Source: Chloroflexota bacterium (GTDB lineage Bacteria; Chloroflexota; Anaerolineae; Aggregatilineales; Phototrophicaceae). From it: a stretch of DNA of 64,000 bases. Positions within the stretch are counted from its first letter, which is position 1. The number at the start of each line of letters is the position of its first letter. Location of the stretch: contig JAPOXG010000077.1 of the NCBI GenBank assembly GCA_026707225.1, positions 1 to 64,000 of the forward strand, in the 5' to 3' direction. Below the pieces are notes generated by a model. It did no database searches, had not been told where the DNA came from, and worked only from the letters and a program-made list of their open reading frames with translations. Both the position numbers and the translations under genes were made by a program. This document shows positions 36,666 through 44,442 of this stretch, piece by piece.

Positions 36666-37836
36666 ATGATGGCTCGCGGCAGATGATGGCGATGGGCTGG
36701 CCACGGTGTCGGGTCATGACGAGAACGCGGCTTTCGCTGCCCTTTTTGAGTCGCAGCTGCCGTTTCAGTTGCTCTGGCGGCATGGGGAAACCGCGTTTCT
36801 TGACGGTGACCTTGTTTACGCCGCGTTCGGCAAGGTATCGCCGCAGCCGTTTCAACTGAAAAGGCATCCAGTCCAATATCGCCCAATAGCGAGCCCAGGG
36901 CGTTTCGATACGTTCGTCGGCCGACAGATAGGCGATCGAATCGTCAAGCATGGTCGCATTCAGGTCTTGCGCCAGCCGCTGCACAAGACCGGCGCGCAGG
37001 ACAGCGGGGTCAGGCTCCACCAGCCAGCTTTTGGGCGGCGCAATGGCGGCGGGCTCGCCAGCGCGATGATTGAGATGATAGGCCGCGCCGTCGACGAGCT
37101 TGGTGGCGAGTGGCGGCGCGCATGGGCGACGCGTCCACAGCAGCGCTTCACTGAGATCGCCGGCAACCGATATGAATTCAAGGCATCCGCCGTAAGATTC
37201 CAACTGGCGTCGATCGACAGCCGGCGAAAGCTTCACGCAGATTTCATCAGCGCGCCACTCCTTCACCAGCGAGAGTGGCGGCAATTGACGCTCAACGTCA
37301 CGAATGCGCCTGCCCCGCTCATCGCGGCGCGAAGGATCGAAAAAGATGCAATCGTAGCCGGCGGGAATCGACGCCCTGACATCCGCGACTTCAAAGCGGG
37401 CGTCGAGATTCATCGCCTCGGCGTTGTGGCGGGCAATGGCGATGCGAACCGGGTCGATCTCCAAGCCCAGCGCTTGACTTCCTGCGGCGGCGAACGCCAG
37501 CGTGTCCGAGCCGATGCCGCAGCACAGATCTAGCACGGAGCGGGCGCCGAAGAGCCGCGCGCGATATCGACGCGCCGCCGGCCCGCTGGCTTGCTGCAGC
37601 GCGTCATCGGTGAAGAGCATGGACGAGCCGTATCGGGGAAACTTCGTCGTCGCTTTTTCCCGCAGCTGGAGCGTCTGCAGCACGGCGGACGCTTCCCGCG
37701 GCGTCAGCGACGCGCGCAGGCGGGTGAGGAGCTGAAGTGTATTCGCATCGGTCAGGTCGCAATCGGCGTAGGCGGCGAGCATGTCGCGAGCGCGATCGCC
37801 ACGCAGAAACTCGATGTCCTCGAGGGTCAGCGCCAT
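36658..37836 (-). CDS. SAM-dependent methyltransferase with THUMP-like C-terminal domain
   Basis: The 392-residue protein has a class I methyltransferase fold in its middle: motif I VLDLCCGIGSDTLAFAAAG, acidic loop LGLEIDPVRI, motif IV FFDPSRRDERGRR. It ends in a THUMP-like RNA-binding region (NKVTVKKRGFPMPPEQLKRQ). Such proteins are thought to modify RNA; the target is not known. ATG 37836 follows the upstream gene stop by 10 bp, so it is probably in one transcript with the two genes above it. Confidence 0.8.
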   Translation of the reverse strand: MALTLEDIEFLRGDRARDMLAAYADCDLTDANTLQLLTRLRASLTPREASAVLQTLQLREKATTKFPRYGSSMLFTDDALQQASGPAARRYRARLFGARSVLDLCCGIGSDTLAFAAAGSQALGLEIDPVRIAIARHNAEAMNLDARFEVADVRASIPAGYDCIFFDPSRRDERGRRIRDVERQLPPLSLVKEWRADEICVKLSPAVDRRQLESYGGCLEFISVAGDLSEALLWTRRPCAPPLATKLVDGAAYHLNHRAGEPAAIAPPKSWLVEPDPAVLRAGLVQRLAQDLNATMLDDSIAYLSADERIETPWARYWAILDWMPFQLKRLRRYLAERGVNKVTVKKRGFPMPPEQLKRQLRLKKGSESRVLVMTRHRGQPIAIICREPSFG

Positions 37837-37846
37837 CGGTCCGCCG

Positions 37847-38674
37847 CTATTCGTCCGGCGCTTCCGCCAGCGCGGGATCGACATCGATGAAGCTCAGCGT
37901 TTGGCCGCGGAGCGAATCAAGCGCCGGATTCAAGACGATGTCCCATTCCAATGCGCGCGCCTGCTCCACACTGAATTTGCCGACCTTGTTGATATTGGTG
38001 ATGAATCCAGCGAGGACGGCCGGCTGCAAAAAACTGACGGCTTTGGGCAAGCTGCTGAAGCCGAGCAAGACGGGCGCCGAATGGCGGCGAATGGCGGCGG
38101 CGCACCACGCGATCTTTTCGCCCGGCGCCAGCTTCCAGACGGGCTTGTTGGGATGCCGCTGAATAAGCAGATGGAAATAGCGGCCGCTGAAATGCGCAAG
38201 ATCGAGAGCGTCGTCATCGGCGCGGGCGACAGACTGGATGCGCGCCATGGTATCGGCGGCAGCATGAGGCTTCTCGCCGCGGATCAGGATACCGAGTTCG
38301 TCCAGCGCCGGCTCGACCAAAATGCGGACATAGCCTTGATCTTGCAGGCGGCGCCAGTGAGACTCGCTTGCCGCGCCGCGCGGCTGCAGCGCGATGAGCC
38401 GACCGCCCTCGCGCAGCGTCCTCAGGCAGGATTTGAGCAGAGACGCGCTCAGGCTTAAGTCGTAGGCGAGCACGGCGTCGAAAGCAGCTGTGGCGACGCC
38501 GCGCGCGGCAAGTTCACTAGCAGGGATATGGCATACTTGCAGGTCTTTGCGTGATTGCGCCAGCAAGCGGCTTGAATGGCCATCGAGGTCGAGCAGACGC
38601 AGGGTCGAGCTGCTGGGCGGCAGATGCTTCGCCATGACGGCGACAAAGTGGCGCCGCAAGCGCGAGGCATCCAT
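37847..38674 (-). CDS. Degenerate methyltransferase-fold protein of unknown function
   Basis: This 275-residue protein is not recognised as a named family. The N-terminal half looks like a Rossmann methyltransferase that has lost its SAM motif. LRLLDLDGHSSRLLAQ replaces the usual glycine-rich motif I, FDAVLAYDLSLSASLLKSCL resembles the post-motif strand, and LREGGRLIALQP resembles motif VI. The C-terminal half (SGRYFHLLIQRHPNKPVWKL) has no assignable fold. Its start codon overlaps the stop of the small gene upstream (TGATG), and it is followed 10 bp later by the THUMP-like methyltransferase. The tight arrangement suggests a shared task, inferred only. Confidence 0.65.
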   Translation of the reverse strand: MDASRLRRHFVAVMAKHLPPSSSTLRLLDLDGHSSRLLAQSRKDLQVCHIPASELAARGVATAAFDAVLAYDLSLSASLLKSCLRTLREGGRLIALQPRGAASESHWRRLQDQGYVRILVEPALDELGILIRGEKPHAAADTMARIQSVARADDDALDLAHFSGRYFHLLIQRHPNKPVWKLAPGEKIAWCAAAIRRHSAPVLLGFSSLPKAVSFLQPAVLAGFITNINKVGKFSVEQARALEWDIVLNPALDSLRGQTLSFIDVDPALAEAPDE

Positions 38675-38862
38675 CAAGGGTTGCTGGCCGCCACCTTGGT
38701 CAACTGCATGAATTCGTCCCATTCTTCGCGGAAAAAGTGCAGTGTAACAGCGCCCAGCTCGACATGGTAGGTGACTTCATTGTCCGGTTCCGTGACTTCC
38801 CAGACTATGTAGTTTTCCGTCTCGGCGATGGCGCGGCTGGGCGAGTCTATGTTATCGGGCAT
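38674..38862 (-). CDS. Small acidic conserved-looking protein, unknown function
   Basis: The 62-residue acidic protein (VWEVTEPDNEVTYHVELGAV, LHFFREEWDEFMQLTKVA) is predicted beta-strand then helix. It has no signal peptide or membrane segment. GGAGG lies 8 nt before the ATG, and its stop overlaps the start of the next gene, so it is a real expressed frame heading the three-gene group. No family is recognised. Confidence 0.6.
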   Translation of the reverse strand: MPDNIDSPSRAIAETENYIVWEVTEPDNEVTYHVELGAVTLHFFREEWDEFMQLTKVAASNP

Positions 38863-38941
38863 AAGGGACGCCTCCGCGGAATAAGGGACTTACCGTCACA
38901 GGAACGCGCTGCAACGCTCTGAGTTCGTCAATGGCAGGCGC

Positions 38942-41206
38942 CTAGTTGCGCCGGTCGCCACCGCGGCGATCGCCGCCTCGGCCGCCATCACGCCGATAGC
39001 CGCCATCGCGCCTTCCACCGCGACGGTCGCCTCCACCGCGGCGCGGTCCGCCACGGCTGCCTGCGGCGTCTCGGCGTTTCGCTTCTTCGACGTCCCAGCC
39101 TTCGAGCACGGCTTGCCGGCTTAAACGCACGCGGCCCGTGCCATCGATATTGATGACCATGACCATGATCTCGTCGCCGACGCTGACCTCTTCTTCGACG
39201 CTCTTGACGTGGTAATCGGCCAGCTGCGAAACGTGAACCATGCCCTCGGCGCCGGGCAGGAATTCGACAAAGGCGCCGTAGTTTTCGACGCGCTTGACAG
39301 TGCCGGTATAGATGGTCCCCACTTCGGGTTCCTCGACCATGGCTTTGATCTTCTCCAGCGCCCGATCAACTTCAGCGCCGGATTCGCCAGCGACGTAAAC
39401 CAAGCCGTCTTCCTGAATGTCGACCTTGACCTGGTGTTCGTCTTGCAGGGCGCGCACATTCTTGCCGCCGGGACCGATGACGGCGCCGATCTTGTCGACG
39501 GCGATCTTGAGCGATTCCATCCGCGGCGCGAAGTCGCTCATAGAGTCGCGCGGCGCGTCGATGGTGGAAGTCATCACATCAAGGATTTGCAGGCGGGCGT
39601 CTTTCGCTTGAGCGAGCGCCTGGCGCATGATATCGCGCGTCACGCCAGAAATCTTGATGTCCATTTGCAGGGCGGTGATGCCAGAGACCGTGCCCGCCAC
39701 TTTGAAATCCATATCGCCGAGATGATCTTCCAAACCCTGAATGTCGGTCAATACGGCGACTTGGTCGCCTTCTTTGATCAAACCCATGGCGATGCCGCCG
39801 ACGGGATTCTTGATCGGGACGCCGGCATCCATCAGCGCGAGCGTGCTGCCGCAGACGCTGGCCATCGAGGTGCTGCCATTGGAGCTCATCACTTCGCTGA
39901 CGAGGCGCAGCACGTAGGGAAACTCTTCTTCGGAAGGGATCATGGACAGGAGCGCTTTTTCCGCCAAGGCGCCGTGACCGACTTCGCGCCGGCGCGGCCC
40001 GCGCATGGGATAGGTCTCGCCCGTGCTGTATGGCGGGAAGTTGTAGTGATGCATGTAGCGTTTGTCGTCTTCGGGGCTCAAGCCATCGAGGAATTGCGCT
40101 TCGCGCGGCGTGCCAAGCGTCGCTATCGTCAGCACTTGCGTTTCGCCGCGGATAAACATGCCGGAGCCGTGCACGCGCGGCACCAAACTGACATCGGCCG
40201 CCAAATCGCGAAGGGAAGCGTAGTCGCGGCCATCGGGACGGACGCCGTCGTTGACGATGCGCCCACGCACCACGTTTTTCATCACCTGGTCATAGGCGCG
40301 ATCGACATGTTTCATATCGACCTTGGCCCCTTGGTCATTGGTTGCTTCGTTTCTGCCTTCATATTCTTCGACCAGCGCGCTTTGAATCTGCTGCAAGGGT
40401 TCGCGGCGCGCAGCCCGGTCGGCATGCGTGACCATCACCTCGCGGATTGGACCTTCGACCCTGGCGCTAACTTCGGCGAGCAGCGTTTCATCGAGGTCGT
40501 CGGTTGAGGGCTCGTTCTTCACTTTGCCAATCTCGGAACGAATCTGATGCTGCAGCGCGATGATGCCCTGCACCGAATCGTGCGCCATGAATAGCGCCTC
40601 GAGCATGGTCTCTTCATCTACCTGATCGGCGTTGCATTCGACCATGTTGATCGCGTCGGCCGTGCCCGATACGCGCAGGTCCAGCGCGCTGGCGACCATG
40701 TCGCTATAAGTCGGGTTGACGGTCAATTCGCCATCGACCAGTCCGATGCGGGCGCCGGCGACGGGACCGTTCCAGGGGATGTCCGAGATCGTCAGCGCGG
40801 CGCTGGCGGCGATGATGCCCAGCATGTCGACGTGGTGTTCCTTGTCGTGCGACAGCGACATCAAAATCACCTGCACCTCGTTGCGCATATTCTTGGGGAA
40901 GAGCGGTCGCAGCGTCCGGTCAATGACGCGCGAGGTCAGGATGGCGCCTTCGGAGGGCCGGCCTTCCCGCCGGAAAAAGCCGCCCGGCACGCGGCCGCCG
41001 GCGTACATCTTTTCTTCGTAGTCGACGCTCAGCGGGAAGAAATCCAAATGCGCGCGCGGCGAGCCCATCGTCGTTGAACAGAACAGCATGGTATCGCCCA
41101 TGCGGACGGTTACCGCGCCGCCAGCTTGCTGGGCAAAACGGCCTGTCTCGATGATGATTTCTTTTCCACCGACCAAGCCCCGATATTCACGTATATCCAA
41201 TGTCAT
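38942..41206 (-). CDS. pnp: Polyribonucleotide nucleotidyltransferase (PNPase)
   Basis: This 3'-5' phosphorolytic RNase of mRNA decay has 754 residues. It has two RNase PH domains (first: [20 protein letters not shown] and [16 protein letters not shown]; second: [16 protein letters not shown] and [17 protein letters not shown]). A KH domain with [19 protein letters not shown] and an S1 domain ([20 protein letters not shown]) follow. The last 45 residues are an Arg/Gly-rich tail ([18 protein letters not shown]), longer than in E. coli and likely RNA-binding. ATG 41206 is preferred, with GGAG 7 nt upstream. It is downstream of rpsO as in many bacteria, with a dyad between. Confidence 0.97.
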   Translation of the reverse strand: MTLDIREYRGLVGGKEIIIETGRFAQQAGGAVTVRMGDTMLFCSTTMGSPRAHLDFFPLSVDYEEKMYAGGRVPGGFFRREGRPSEGAILTSRVIDRTLRPLFPKNMRNEVQVILMSLSHDKEHHVDMLGIIAASAALTISDIPWNGPVAGARIGLVDGELTVNPTYSDMVASALDLRVSGTADAINMVECNADQVDEETMLEALFMAHDSVQGIIALQHQIRSEIGKVKNEPSTDDLDETLLAEVSARVEGPIREVMVTHADRAARREPLQQIQSALVEEYEGRNEATNDQGAKVDMKHVDRAYDQVMKNVVRGRIVNDGVRPDGRDYASLRDLAADVSLVPRVHGSGMFIRGETQVLTIATLGTPREAQFLDGLSPEDDKRYMHHYNFPPYSTGETYPMRGPRRREVGHGALAEKALLSMIPSEEEFPYVLRLVSEVMSSNGSTSMASVCGSTLALMDAGVPIKNPVGGIAMGLIKEGDQVAVLTDIQGLEDHLGDMDFKVAGTVSGITALQMDIKISGVTRDIMRQALAQAKDARLQILDVMTSTIDAPRDSMSDFAPRMESLKIAVDKIGAVIGPGGKNVRALQDEHQVKVDIQEDGLVYVAGESGAEVDRALEKIKAMVEEPEVGTIYTGTVKRVENYGAFVEFLPGAEGMVHVSQLADYHVKSVEEEVSVGDEIMVMVINIDGTGRVRLSRQAVLEGWDVEEAKRRDAAGSRGGPRRGGGDRRGGRRDGGYRRDGGRGGDRRGGDRRN

Positions 41207-41258
41207 TGCCTTCTCCATCTTGTCGACGCGCGTCTTAATGGCAGCCACGTTACGGCAA

Positions 41259-41277
41259 TCAGCGCATCATGCGCTGA
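41259..41277 (-). promoter_or_regulatory. Perfect dyad between rpsO and pnp
   Basis: TCAGCGCAT-C-ATGCGCTGA is a perfect 9-bp inverted repeat in the rpsO-pnp gap, 53 bp before the pnp start. The position matches where E. coli has an RNase III-cleaved stem that controls pnp. It is not followed by a T-run, so it is not a terminator. Confidence 0.5.
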
Positions 41278-41409
41278 CGCCAACTGGCGGCCGCCATGAT
41301 CGGCGCGCTGTAATTCCTTCGAGATTTGTCTGTCGGCGTATTTCAGGGCGCCAGGCATGCCACTTTCTAACATGAACGCGGACGCCCGACCGCCCCCTGA
41401 ATACCGCCA

Positions 41410-41679
41410 CTAGCGGCGCAAGCCGAGGCGCTGCAGCAGGTCATAATAGACATCCGGCTTCTTTCGCGCGATGTACTTCAGGTGGCGGCGCCGTTGACCG
41501 ACCAGCTTGAGCAGCCCGCGACGAGAGTGCTCATCGTGGCTGTGCACTTTCAGATGTTCGGTCAGCTGCGTAATCCTGGCGGTGAGCAGCGCGATCTGCA
41601 CTTCCGGCGAACCGGTGTCGCCATTTTCACGGGCGTAGTCTTTGATGATTTGATTCTTCGTTGCTTTATCCAATGGCAT
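41410..41679 (-). CDS. rpsO: Ribosomal protein uS15
   Basis: This 89-residue small-subunit protein binds 16S rRNA early in assembly. It has the canonical [40 protein letters not shown] and [29 protein letters not shown] lies before the ATG. It has its own strong promoter and a short, hairpin-rich leader, and is followed by pnp. Confidence 0.97.
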   Translation of the reverse strand: MPLDKATKNQIIKDYARENGDTGSPEVQIALLTARITQLTEHLKVHSHDEHSRRGLLKLVGQRRRHLKYIARKKPDVYYDLLQRLGLRR

Positions 41680-41701
41680 GATTTCCGTCCCTTCTTATGC
41701 C

Positions 41702-41732
41702 ACCGGACAGGCAGGATCGGTTGCCTGTCGGT
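41702..41732 (-). promoter_or_regulatory. Stable hairpin in the rpsO leader
   Basis: The arms ACCG-ACAGGCA and TGCCTGT-CCGGT pair over 11 bp with a single bulge and an 8-nt loop, filling half of the roughly 62-nt leader just upstream of the ribosome-binding site. S15 represses its own translation through leader structures in several bacteria, so this is a candidate S15 site. No T-run follows. Confidence 0.6.
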
Positions 41733-41747
41733 CAATACTATTCGCTG

Positions 41748-41776
41748 ATTCTATCAGTTCGAATCATCGCAGGCAA
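41748..41776 (-). promoter_or_regulatory. rpsO promoter
   Basis: On the minus strand TTGCCT (41771-41776), a 17-bp spacer, and TAGAAT (41748-41753) preceded by TG as an extended -10. It starts inside the gap after the NYN gene stop. The predicted transcription start is near 41741. Confidence 0.65.
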
Positions 41777-41783
41777 TCCCAAG

Positions 41784-43937
41784 CTAACCCTTGGCTTCGG
41801 CGACTTCACCGACATCGTCGTTGGCGACCAGCTTGACGGTGTGATGCGTGCGAAAGAGGCTGAATTGATCGGCGCGCCCGGGCAAGGCGTTCAGCACATT
41901 CTCGATTTTCATAATGGATATCCACAAGGGAATATCCCATTGTCCCTTGAGACGCTGCTCAATGTTCGCCTGAGAAATGGTCACATTCGCCCGGTACATT
42001 TCCAGCAGGACACGGATGAATTCATCCCGTTCCGCCAATATGACGGCGACGAAGGGGTAAGTTTCGTCCAGCTCGATGCCCTTGGTGTTGAATTCACTGC
42101 GCGGGTTGGGATATTCGTTTACCGTCACCATATTGTTGACCAGCAGGTATTCGACCGCGTGCTGGAAAACGACGCCGCTATCGAATTCGCGCAGACGCCG
42201 ATGCAAACTGCCTAAGGGGCACCAGGCAAAATTGCGGAAGCTGGTGAATTGCTGGACGCTTACGACGATTCGCGTCACCATGCGCGCCACTTCGGCGTCG
42301 GTTTCGTACAGCGCATGCGGTGGCAGGCCTTGCCACTCTTGCGATGAGAATTCATCAGCGCCGGACTGTTCGGCTGCGCTCTGCGCCAAGGGCTGTTCGC
42401 TGATCGCGGGCAAGCGAATGACCGGCACCAAATCGTCCGGATTGTGGCGATGAGGCACGAGGTCTCGCTGGAGCACCCGTTCACGCACGAGACAATCGAT
42501 CCAGTGCGAGCGCCATTGGTCGCTGTCATTCATGCCCGGCCGGTCGAGGTCGCGTTCCATCGACAAGCCCTTGAGCAGGAAGCCGTAATTGACGTATTCC
42601 CAATTGCGTGAAAGCAAGGTGTTGGCGACCCGCCGCACCATGCGATTGACAATGAGCAGCGTCTTGTCCACCACTGGATGCTGGTGGTTCAATTCGATCA
42701 CGCCCAAGGCGCTCTGCTGCTGCAAGATGCCCAGCGAGATTGCCTGTGACACCAAGTCATCGCCGCGCTCCGCTGAGATGACATCGCCGACCTTGATCAG
42801 TTGATCAATAAGCTCCTTGACGGTGATTGTTTTTTCCGGCTGAGCGGCATTGAGGCGGAAAAACTGAATGATGACGCTCGACCATTGCGAGGGAACGAAG
42901 CTGTCAGTATGGGCTTCGGTCTCTACCGTACTCAGCGACTGGTGGGTTTGCAGATCGGTGAAGTCATCGATGTATTCCAACTGAAGCGACGGGTGACTTT
43001 GCAGGAGACGCCCGGTGCTGCCGCGCACGCCCCAGACGACAACCGTCCGATTGCGCTGCAAGAGCGGATTGATCACATCATTGAAATCGCGATCGCCGGT
43101 CGCCAGGATGATGACGTCGCCAGCCTCAGGATGCCCTGCATCGGTGAGCACATCGCGGGCGATGCGGATATCAGCGCTCTGTTTGCCTGGCAAGTGAAAG
43201 ACGGGGTCGATATTCGCCATCATCAACCGGGCAGGCGCGTCGTCGGCGACTTCGCGCCCGGAGGAATCCACCAGCGGCGGCAAAGCGCCACGATGCCCCC
43301 AAGGCGCGTAAGCTGACATCTTGACGAGCTTGCCGTGGGCCTGCGCCTGCGAGACAAGGCGTTCAATCAAATGATCGAGATTGACGACGAATCCCTGCTC
43401 ATTCAGGCTGATCGAGATATTCTCGAAGTCAATATAGACCCAAACGTTCTTGCCTTTGATGCCATGCAAGCCAACGAGTGGCTGGAAGATGACGTCGCGG
43501 GATACGCCAGCCGCGCGCACCGCGCTTTCATCGTCTCCCCAAACGCGGATTCGCGCGTTATCGGTTACATTTACGCGATCAATCAAGGGCAAGAGATCGG
43601 CGCCAGTGGTAGCGAGAATCAACTCCTCAATGGGAATGGAGTCGAGATGAAATACGTCTTGCAGAAGGCATTCGGGCAAGCATGAACGGTCGCGCACATC
43701 AATGACCTGGTAGCCGGCGCTGCGGAAAATCGCCTCGGGCTCCAAGGGCATGTTTTCGTCTCGCAACTGAGAGCGCCAATCGGCAACGGCAACAGCCTTG
43801 AGGGAAGTGGTGTCATACAAGCCAGCGACAAAACCGGCGCCGCCGCGCAGGGCAACCGCCAGCTCATGCAGGTCGATGCCATTTTGCGCGGTGAACCTTC
43901 GCAGGTCGTCAACGTCGGCGATCAAATAAGCGGCCAT
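41784..43937 (-). CDS. Double-NYN domain protein (one degenerate, one intact) with C-terminal helical region
   Basis: The 717-residue protein is a LabA/NYN (PIN-like) ribonuclease-fold protein with an unusual layout. Residues 1-135 look like an NYN domain (YLIADVDDLRRF, KAVAVADW, ELILATTGADLLPLID, IRVWGD) in which the usual GDxDF is changed. Residues 163-305 are a second NYN domain with an intact-looking acidic site: VYIDFENI (Asp170), SADIRIARD (Asp256, Asp261) and ATGDRDFNDVI (Asp282, Asp284). Residues about 330-700 are helical, winged-helix-like repeats of unknown type. It probably acts on RNA, inferred from the fold. It has no clear ribosome-binding site and sits between a putative small RNA and rpsO. 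Confidence 0.72.
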   Translation of the reverse strand: MAAYLIADVDDLRRFTAQNGIDLHELAVALRGGAGFVAGLYDTTSLKAVAVADWRSQLRDENMPLEPEAIFRSAGYQVIDVRDRSCLPECLLQDVFHLDSIPIEELILATTGADLLPLIDRVNVTDNARIRVWGDDESAVRAAGVSRDVIFQPLVGLHGIKGKNVWVYIDFENISISLNEQGFVVNLDHLIERLVSQAQAHGKLVKMSAYAPWGHRGALPPLVDSSGREVADDAPARLMMANIDPVFHLPGKQSADIRIARDVLTDAGHPEAGDVIILATGDRDFNDVINPLLQRNRTVVVWGVRGSTGRLLQSHPSLQLEYIDDFTDLQTHQSLSTVETEAHTDSFVPSQWSSVIIQFFRLNAAQPEKTITVKELIDQLIKVGDVISAERGDDLVSQAISLGILQQQSALGVIELNHQHPVVDKTLLIVNRMVRRVANTLLSRNWEYVNYGFLLKGLSMERDLDRPGMNDSDQWRSHWIDCLVRERVLQRDLVPHRHNPDDLVPVIRLPAISEQPLAQSAAEQSGADEFSSQEWQGLPPHALYETDAEVARMVTRIVVSVQQFTSFRNFAWCPLGSLHRRLREFDSGVVFQHAVEYLLVNNMVTVNEYPNPRSEFNTKGIELDETYPFVAVILAERDEFIRVLLEMYRANVTISQANIEQRLKGQWDIPLWISIMKIENVLNALPGRADQFSLFRTHHTVKLVANDDVGEVAEAKG

Positions 43938-44079
43938 GATTTAGTCCAAAAAAGTCCAGCGGTCAGCCAAGGCGAACCAAAGCTGGCGCTTTACCTGAAA
44001 TAGCCATGTGTTGGCATGGGTATCCAAAAACGATATATGCTACGGCGTAAAGTCATAACATCGCGTATGAGACATTAAG

Positions 44080-44111
44080 TAAAGAAAACACCTGCGGCGA
44101 GCAGCGCCGCA
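44080..44111 (-). terminator. Rho-independent terminator of the putative small RNA
   Basis: On the minus strand TGCGGCG-CTGCT-CGCCGCA (44093-44111) is a perfect 7-bp GC stem, followed by GGTGTTTTCTTTA. Confidence 0.65.
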
Positions 44112-44184
44112 TCTTGACGCCAATCCCAACCGCGCTGCGGCAACGATACGGTCGGCCGCGCTCACACCTATTTGCAAGTCCCAT

Positions 44185-44200
44185 CCTTGCTCGAGCAAGG
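44185..44200. repeat. Perfect 16-bp palindrome
   Basis: CCTTGCTCGAGCAAGG is fully self-complementary with no loop. It can act as a DNA operator or, in RNA, as the top of a long stem (flanks 44162-44219 also pair). Confidence 0.7.
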
Positions 44201-44287
44201 TCTTTGCCATAAGTGTGACTCAAATTCGCTAATTATTACCTTCTCACTAAATGACAGTTTTGAACGGGATTTTACGTTGCGAGACTC

Positions 44288-44316
44288 ATTCTACGATAGA
44301 ATTCTGATTGTGTCAA
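44288..44316 (-). promoter_or_regulatory. Strong promoter driving the putative small RNA
   Basis: On the minus strand TTGACA (44311-44316), exactly 17 bp, then TAGAAT (44288-44293). It lies in an AT-rich segment of the 505-bp gap between proS and the NYN gene. The remaining part of that gap, 44317-44442, holds nothing I can name. Confidence 0.75.
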
Positions 44317-44442
44317 TTTTCACAATAAATGACTTTCTAAGAAGTTTGTAAACAATCGTCCTGACAGCAAACATGGACCCGCTGCGTGACGCGCTTGCGA
44401 AAAAGCCGACGCTGCGCCCGAGACAATATACAAGCCCGCGAC

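Larger units (their letters stand above)
44080..44281 (-). ncRNA. Putative small structured RNA (about 200 nt)
   Basis: A near-consensus promoter (44288-44316) and a rho-independent terminator (44080-44111) on the same strand bound about 200 nt. Inside, the perfect palindrome CCTTGCTCGAGCAAGG (44185-44200) is the tip of a longer imperfect stem whose base pairs TCACACTTAT with ATAGGTGTGA (44162-44219). The best open frame, a 54-codon one starting inside the stem, has no ribosome-binding site and runs through the terminator. It does not look like tmRNA, SRP RNA or RNase P RNA. A long leader for the NYN gene is the alternative. Confidence 0.5.

Noticed and set aside
38942..39065. Short repeated sequence resembling an array at the pnp 3' end
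   Set aside because: These are codons for the Arg/Gly-rich tail of PNPase, not CRISPR repeats; there are no regular spacers.
39209..40507. 432-codon plus-strand frame opposite pnp
   Set aside because: Antisense shadow of pnp; its Asp/His/Gly-rich translation is a codon-bias artefact.
44048..44209. 54-codon frame on the minus strand inside the putative small RNA
   Set aside because: No ribosome-binding site, it starts inside the stem of the palindrome and reads through the terminator hairpin; composition is not convincing.
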